A DNA stretch of 64,000 nucleotides, taken from positions 1 to 64,000 of the forward strand of contig CASFZG010000016.1 of NCBI GenBank assembly GCA_949299135.1. The letters run 5' to 3'. The stretch is from an uncultured Phascolarctobacterium sp. (GTDB lineage Bacteria; Bacillota; Negativicutes; Acidaminococcales; Acidaminococcaceae). Numbering within the stretch: position 1 is the stretch's first letter; each line of letters starts with the position of its first letter. The notes below the pieces were generated by a model that was not told the origin of the DNA, made no database searches, and saw only the letters and a list, made by a program, of their open reading frames with translations. The position numbers were made by a program, and so were the translations under genes. Shown here one piece after another: positions 61,709 through 64,000 of this stretch.

Positions 61709-62791
61709 ATGATTGCATTTGATAAGTTTGCAAAAGGATTTGTAATAATAAGTATAGTTATTTTAGGAATAATAGCAGGATTTAATTATTGGATAGACCC
61801 GGCAGGTATTTTTAATAATAAAAAAGTTGATTTAGCAGTCAGCTATTTGGTTGAAGGAAAAGCTGTAGCAGGATTAACTAATTTTGATGAGCGTATTTTT
61901 AAGAAAGAACTAATTTGGCAGACAAAGGCAAAACCGGAAACTATTGTATTAGGCTCAAGCCGCGCAATGGGTATTGGGGCAGAATTTGATAAAGATAAAA
62001 ACAGTTTTGGAAATTATAGCGTTAGCGGAGCTAATTTTAATGATGATATAGCATTATTTGCGGTTTATTATAATAAATACCAAGATGTGCCTGAAAAGGT
62101 CATTTTAGCAGTAGAACCTTGGAATTTAAATAAAAATCGTGGAGATACACGTTGGAAATCGTTGGAAAGAGAATATTATACCGGTTTAGAATTAATAAAT
62201 TTTAAAGGCGAGAAAATAAAAGAATATAATAATATTAGTTATATTTTAGAAAAAGTTAAAACACTCTTTTCTATTTCGTATTTAAGGAATTCCATTAAAG
62301 AATTAAAAGAAGATATAAGAATGCCTTCAGCAGTTAAAGATAGTTATAATGAAAAAGATATTATTTTAAGTACAGGAACTGTAAAATATGGAAATATTAC
62401 AGAAAAATTAACTGCAAAACAAATTTATAAAAATGCTCAGACTTATATAAATAATGGCAGAATATATCAGCTTGATAATTTTGATGAATTGGATAAAAAT
62501 GATATTGATAAATTTTATAGTTTTATAAAATTTTTAAAATTAAAAAATGTTGAAGTAAGTTTTTGGTTTCCGTCATATCATCCTTATGTTTATCAATATA
62601 TTGAAAAGAATAACAAATTTAAGAATGTTTTAAAAGCGGAAGAATTTTTTAGAGAAGTTGCTCGTAAAGAAAATTTAAAAACATTTGGTTCGTATAATCC
62701 TGCTTTATGCGGTGTAGAAGAAACAGATTTTTCTGATGGCATGCATTTAAGAACAAGCGGTTATGAAAAAGTTTTTAAAACTAAGTTTTAA
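61709..62791 (+). CDS. SGNH-like (AlgJ/AlgX-type) partner of the MBOAT acyltransferase
   Basis: 360 residues. N-terminal signal-anchor (about 10-30), then a periplasmic SGNH-type domain with VLGSSRAMGIG (Ser block, about residues 82-92) and a C-terminal DFSDGMHLR block containing the Asp/His pair. This is the layout of proteins that finish O-acetylation with MBOAT carriers. It is strongly AT-rich (A/T-ending codons throughout), unlike the flanking GC-rich genes, suggesting recent acquisition. The glycan target is not known. Terminator downstream. Confidence 0.8.
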   Translation: MIAFDKFAKGFVIISIVILGIIAGFNYWIDPAGIFNNKKVDLAVSYLVEGKAVAGLTNFDERIFKKELIWQTKAKPETIVLGSSRAMGIGAEFDKDKNSFGNYSVSGANFNDDIALFAVYYNKYQDVPEKVILAVEPWNLNKNRGDTRWKSLEREYYTGLELINFKGEKIKEYNNISYILEKVKTLFSISYLRNSIKELKEDIRMPSAVKDSYNEKDIILSTGTVKYGNITEKLTAKQIYKNAQTYINNGRIYQLDNFDELDKNDIDKFYSFIKFLKLKNVEVSFWFPSYHPYVYQYIEKNNKFKNVLKAEEFFREVARKENLKTFGSYNPALCGVEETDFSDGMHLRTSGYEKVFKTKF

Positions 62792-62798
62792 TTAAAAC

Positions 62799-62834
62799 CA
62801 ACAGCGCAGATGAAAACTCATCTGCGCTGTTTTA
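62799..62834. terminator. Bidirectional terminator between SGNH-like and toxin genes
   Basis: AACAGCGCAGATGA (62800-62813), AAAC loop, TCATCTGCGCTGTT (62818-62831): a 14-bp perfect stem with A and T runs on both sides, between converging genes. Confidence 0.93.
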
Positions 62835-62836
62835 TT

Positions 62837-63130
62837 TTACTTATTCAAATATTTTTTCAAATCACGGTAGTAGTTTTCGTGTACGCCTAATAAAATTAAG
62901 GTTAGTGTTTTGGGGTCAAAGGTGTAGGCCAAAAGCATTAAGTTATTATCAATTTTGAATTTGTAAACGTAAACGCCTTTCAAATCCTGTTTCTTTTCCG
63001 TACCGATTTCCGGGTTTTTATCAATAGTTAAAATTACTTCGTTAACAATCTGCTTTTTTGCCGGCGGAAGTTTTTTGTAGGCCCTGGCGAAGGGCGGCTT
63101 CTGTTGGATATTATGGATTGGTTGGGGCAT
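62837..63130 (-). CDS. RelE/ParE-family toxin
   Basis: 97 residues from the ATG at 63130 (AAGGAG upstream); the longer frame runs through the antitoxin gene. The fold is RelE-like: N-terminal helix FARAYKKLPPAKKQIVNEVI, then strands KFKIDNNLMLLAYTFD and LTLILLGVHENYYRDLKKYL. Could be a ribosome-dependent mRNase (RelE) or gyrase poison (ParE); not decided. Overlaps the antitoxin by 20 bases, the usual TA arrangement with antitoxin first. Confidence 0.85.
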   Translation of the reverse strand: MPQPIHNIQQKPPFARAYKKLPPAKKQIVNEVILTIDKNPEIGTEKKQDLKGVYVYKFKIDNNLMLLAYTFDPKTLTLILLGVHENYYRDLKKYLNK

Positions 63131-63347
63131 TTTGTTCTCCTTCAAAAGTAAAGGGTTCAGACGGTAATTCTTTGGCGACCAGAAGTTCGGCAATAAAATC
63201 AATCGGTAAATCCGGGTTTGCCAAAGCGTTGCGGCCTACATTAGCCCAAAAGTTAATTTGTTGTGCTGCGCTGCGGTATTCCGCTTTGCCTTCAATAGCT
63301 GCAGCGTCAAATAAATTTTTATCTATTCTTACACTTACGCTGGACAT
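63111..63347 (-). CDS. ParD-like antitoxin
   Basis: 78 residues from the ATG at 63347 (AGGAGG upstream). Starts SSVSVRIDKNLFDAAAIEGKAEYRS, as in the ParD-like family, with a ribbon-helix-helix-type N-terminus for DNA binding and a C-terminal tail that should wrap the toxin. Two identical palindromic operators precede it. Confidence 0.83.
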   Translation of the reverse strand: MSSVSVRIDKNLFDAAAIEGKAEYRSAAQQINFWANVGRNALANPDLPIDFIAELLVAKELPSEPFTFEGEQNAPTNP

Positions 63348-63362
63348 AATAAAACCTCCTTT

Positions 63363-63418
63363 GTGGTAAATTACCACTGCTTTAGGTTTATTATAACATC
63401 TGTGGTAAATTACCACAA
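63363..63418 (-). promoter_or_regulatory. Toxin-antitoxin promoter with twin operators
   Basis: GTGGTAAATTACCAC occurs twice (63363-63377 and 63402-63416), both perfect palindromes with centres 39 bases apart. On the minus strand the -35 TTGTGG (63413-63418) lies in the outer copy, TATAAT (63390-63395) follows after 17 bases, and the second copy is downstream of the transcript start. This supports autorepression by the antitoxin-toxin complex. Confidence 0.87.
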
Positions 63419-63440
63419 GAACTTTTATATTTTGAGATAA

Positions 63441-63471
63441 TAAAAAGCACCGCACTGATCAGTACGGTGCT
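63441..63471 (-). terminator. Terminator of the YjiG-family gene
   Basis: On the minus strand AGCACCGTAC-TGATCA-GTGCGGTGCT followed by TTTTTA (plus 63441-63471). Confidence 0.88.
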
Positions 63472-63482
63472 AATTTTTGTTG

Positions 63483-63962
63483 TTATACAAAAATGTAATT
63501 CATAATCAGCATTGCGCAAAGGGCATTTAATAAACTTGCGGACATTAACAAAGGCCAGTATTTTTTAGGTACGTCAGCTACGCCCAATAATCTGCCCATA
63601 TATTGCAGCTGTGCGCCAAGCAAAAAGAAGCAGGGCATTAAAATGGTTATATGGGTTGCGTCTAAAATGCCGTTAGCTGCCATGTTAGCAGCAAGGCCTA
63701 CGGATGCCGAGCTGGACAGCCATGCTGTAAGAATTACGGTAACGGCTTCGCCGGGAAGACCGAACACGGTCATAGCTGGGCCGAACAGTGTGCCTAAAAA
63801 TTCCATAACGCCAAGGAGTTTTAAAATTTCTGCTACGGCGTAAGCCATTAAAATGTTCGGCACTAAATTGTTAATGGCAATGTTAAAGCCTTTGCGTGCG
63901 CCGATAACGAATATATCAAACGGGTTCGCAGACATTTTTGCAGGAGTTGCACCGTTACTCAT
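63483..63962 (-). CDS. YjiG-family nucleoside-recognition (SpmB-like) membrane protein
   Basis: 159 residues from the ATG at 63962 (AAGGAGGAT upstream). Four to five hydrophobic helices (MPCFFLLGAQLQYMGRLLG, VILTAWLSSSASVGLAANM) match YjiG/SpmB-type Gate-like domains. These usually act with a YjiH-type partner, whose gene would lie to the right of the window (upstream on this strand). The transported compound is not known. Confidence 0.88.
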   Translation of the reverse strand: MSNGATPAKMSANPFDIFVIGARKGFNIAINNLVPNILMAYAVAEILKLLGVMEFLGTLFGPAMTVFGLPGEAVTVILTAWLSSSASVGLAANMAANGILDATHITILMPCFFLLGAQLQYMGRLLGVADVPKKYWPLLMSASLLNALCAMLIMNYIFV

Positions 63963-64000
63963 TTTTAAAATCCTCCTTATAGAACGTGTTTAAAATAAAA

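Overview
This window reads as chromosomal DNA of a diderm, LPS-bearing Firmicute (class Negativicutes). The evidence is an outer-membrane porin with an N-terminal S-layer-homology (SLH) domain, a complete Kdo2-lipid A and Lpt gene set, and Firmicute-type regulation (SAM-I riboswitch, CIRCE element, consensus -35/-10 promoters with 17-bp spacers). An Acidaminococcales-type gut bacterium such as Phascolarctobacterium is my best guess, but the genus is inference. No rRNA operon, CRISPR array, prophage or intact insertion sequence is visible.

Layout. 1-6.5 kb (minus strand): a DUF805 membrane protein cut by the left edge, a TtcA-like tRNA thiolase, an Fe-S aldo/keto reductase, a class D beta-lactamase, and a metNIQ methionine transporter under a SAM-I riboswitch. 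6.5-16 kb (plus): YerC, a CBS-domain pyrophosphatase, the SLH porin, a small coiled-coil protein, murA-mreB, an AMIN/phosphodiester-glycosidase protein and a SpoIVB-type S55 protein. 16-51 kb (plus): one very large outer-membrane biogenesis block. It runs mlaE-mlaF-mlaD, tolC, tamB, a sigma factor with a single-span membrane protein, bamA, an unknown outer-membrane protein, three Skp/OmpH paralogues, lpxD, an acyltransferase, lpxC, fabZ, lpxA, lpxI, lpxB, msbA, a waaA-lpxK fusion, kdsB, kdsA, kdsD, kdsC, a second acyltransferase, lptC, lptA, lptB, one LptF/G permease, DUF3084 and a YqgF/RuvC-like protein. 51-64 kb: a mixed accessory region with a cyclodeaminase, two tRNA-Ser genes, an AlkA-like glycosylase, a glutamine-amidotransferase-like hydrolase with an amino-acid permease, a frameshifted secreted repeat protein, a paired SMR efflux system with a divergent MerR regulator, a catalytically degenerate P-type ATPase, a CIRCE-controlled Hsp20, an AT-rich MBOAT/SGNH O-acylation pair, a toxin-antitoxin module and a YjiG-family membrane protein.

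How the genes work together. The 16-51 kb block encodes nearly every step of making, exporting and assembling the outer membrane: lipid A (LpxA/C/D/I/B/K, WaaA, two acyltransferases, MsbA), Kdo (KdsA/B/C/D), LPS transport (LptA/B/C/F-G), protein insertion (BamA, Skp) and phospholipid transport (Mla, TamB). LptD and LptE are not in the window. Unusual features are MlaD with a C-terminal beta-barrel-like domain, the WaaA-LpxK fusion, and a sigma factor and a single-span membrane protein lying between tamB and bamA.

The most novel-looking protein is the intact gene at 57811-59379, which keeps the membrane layout of a copper-type P-ATPase but has lost the A-domain, CPC, DKTGT, HP, TGDN and GDGxND signatures. 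Two genes (tamB and the secreted repeat protein) carry single-base frameshifts that may be sequencing errors.
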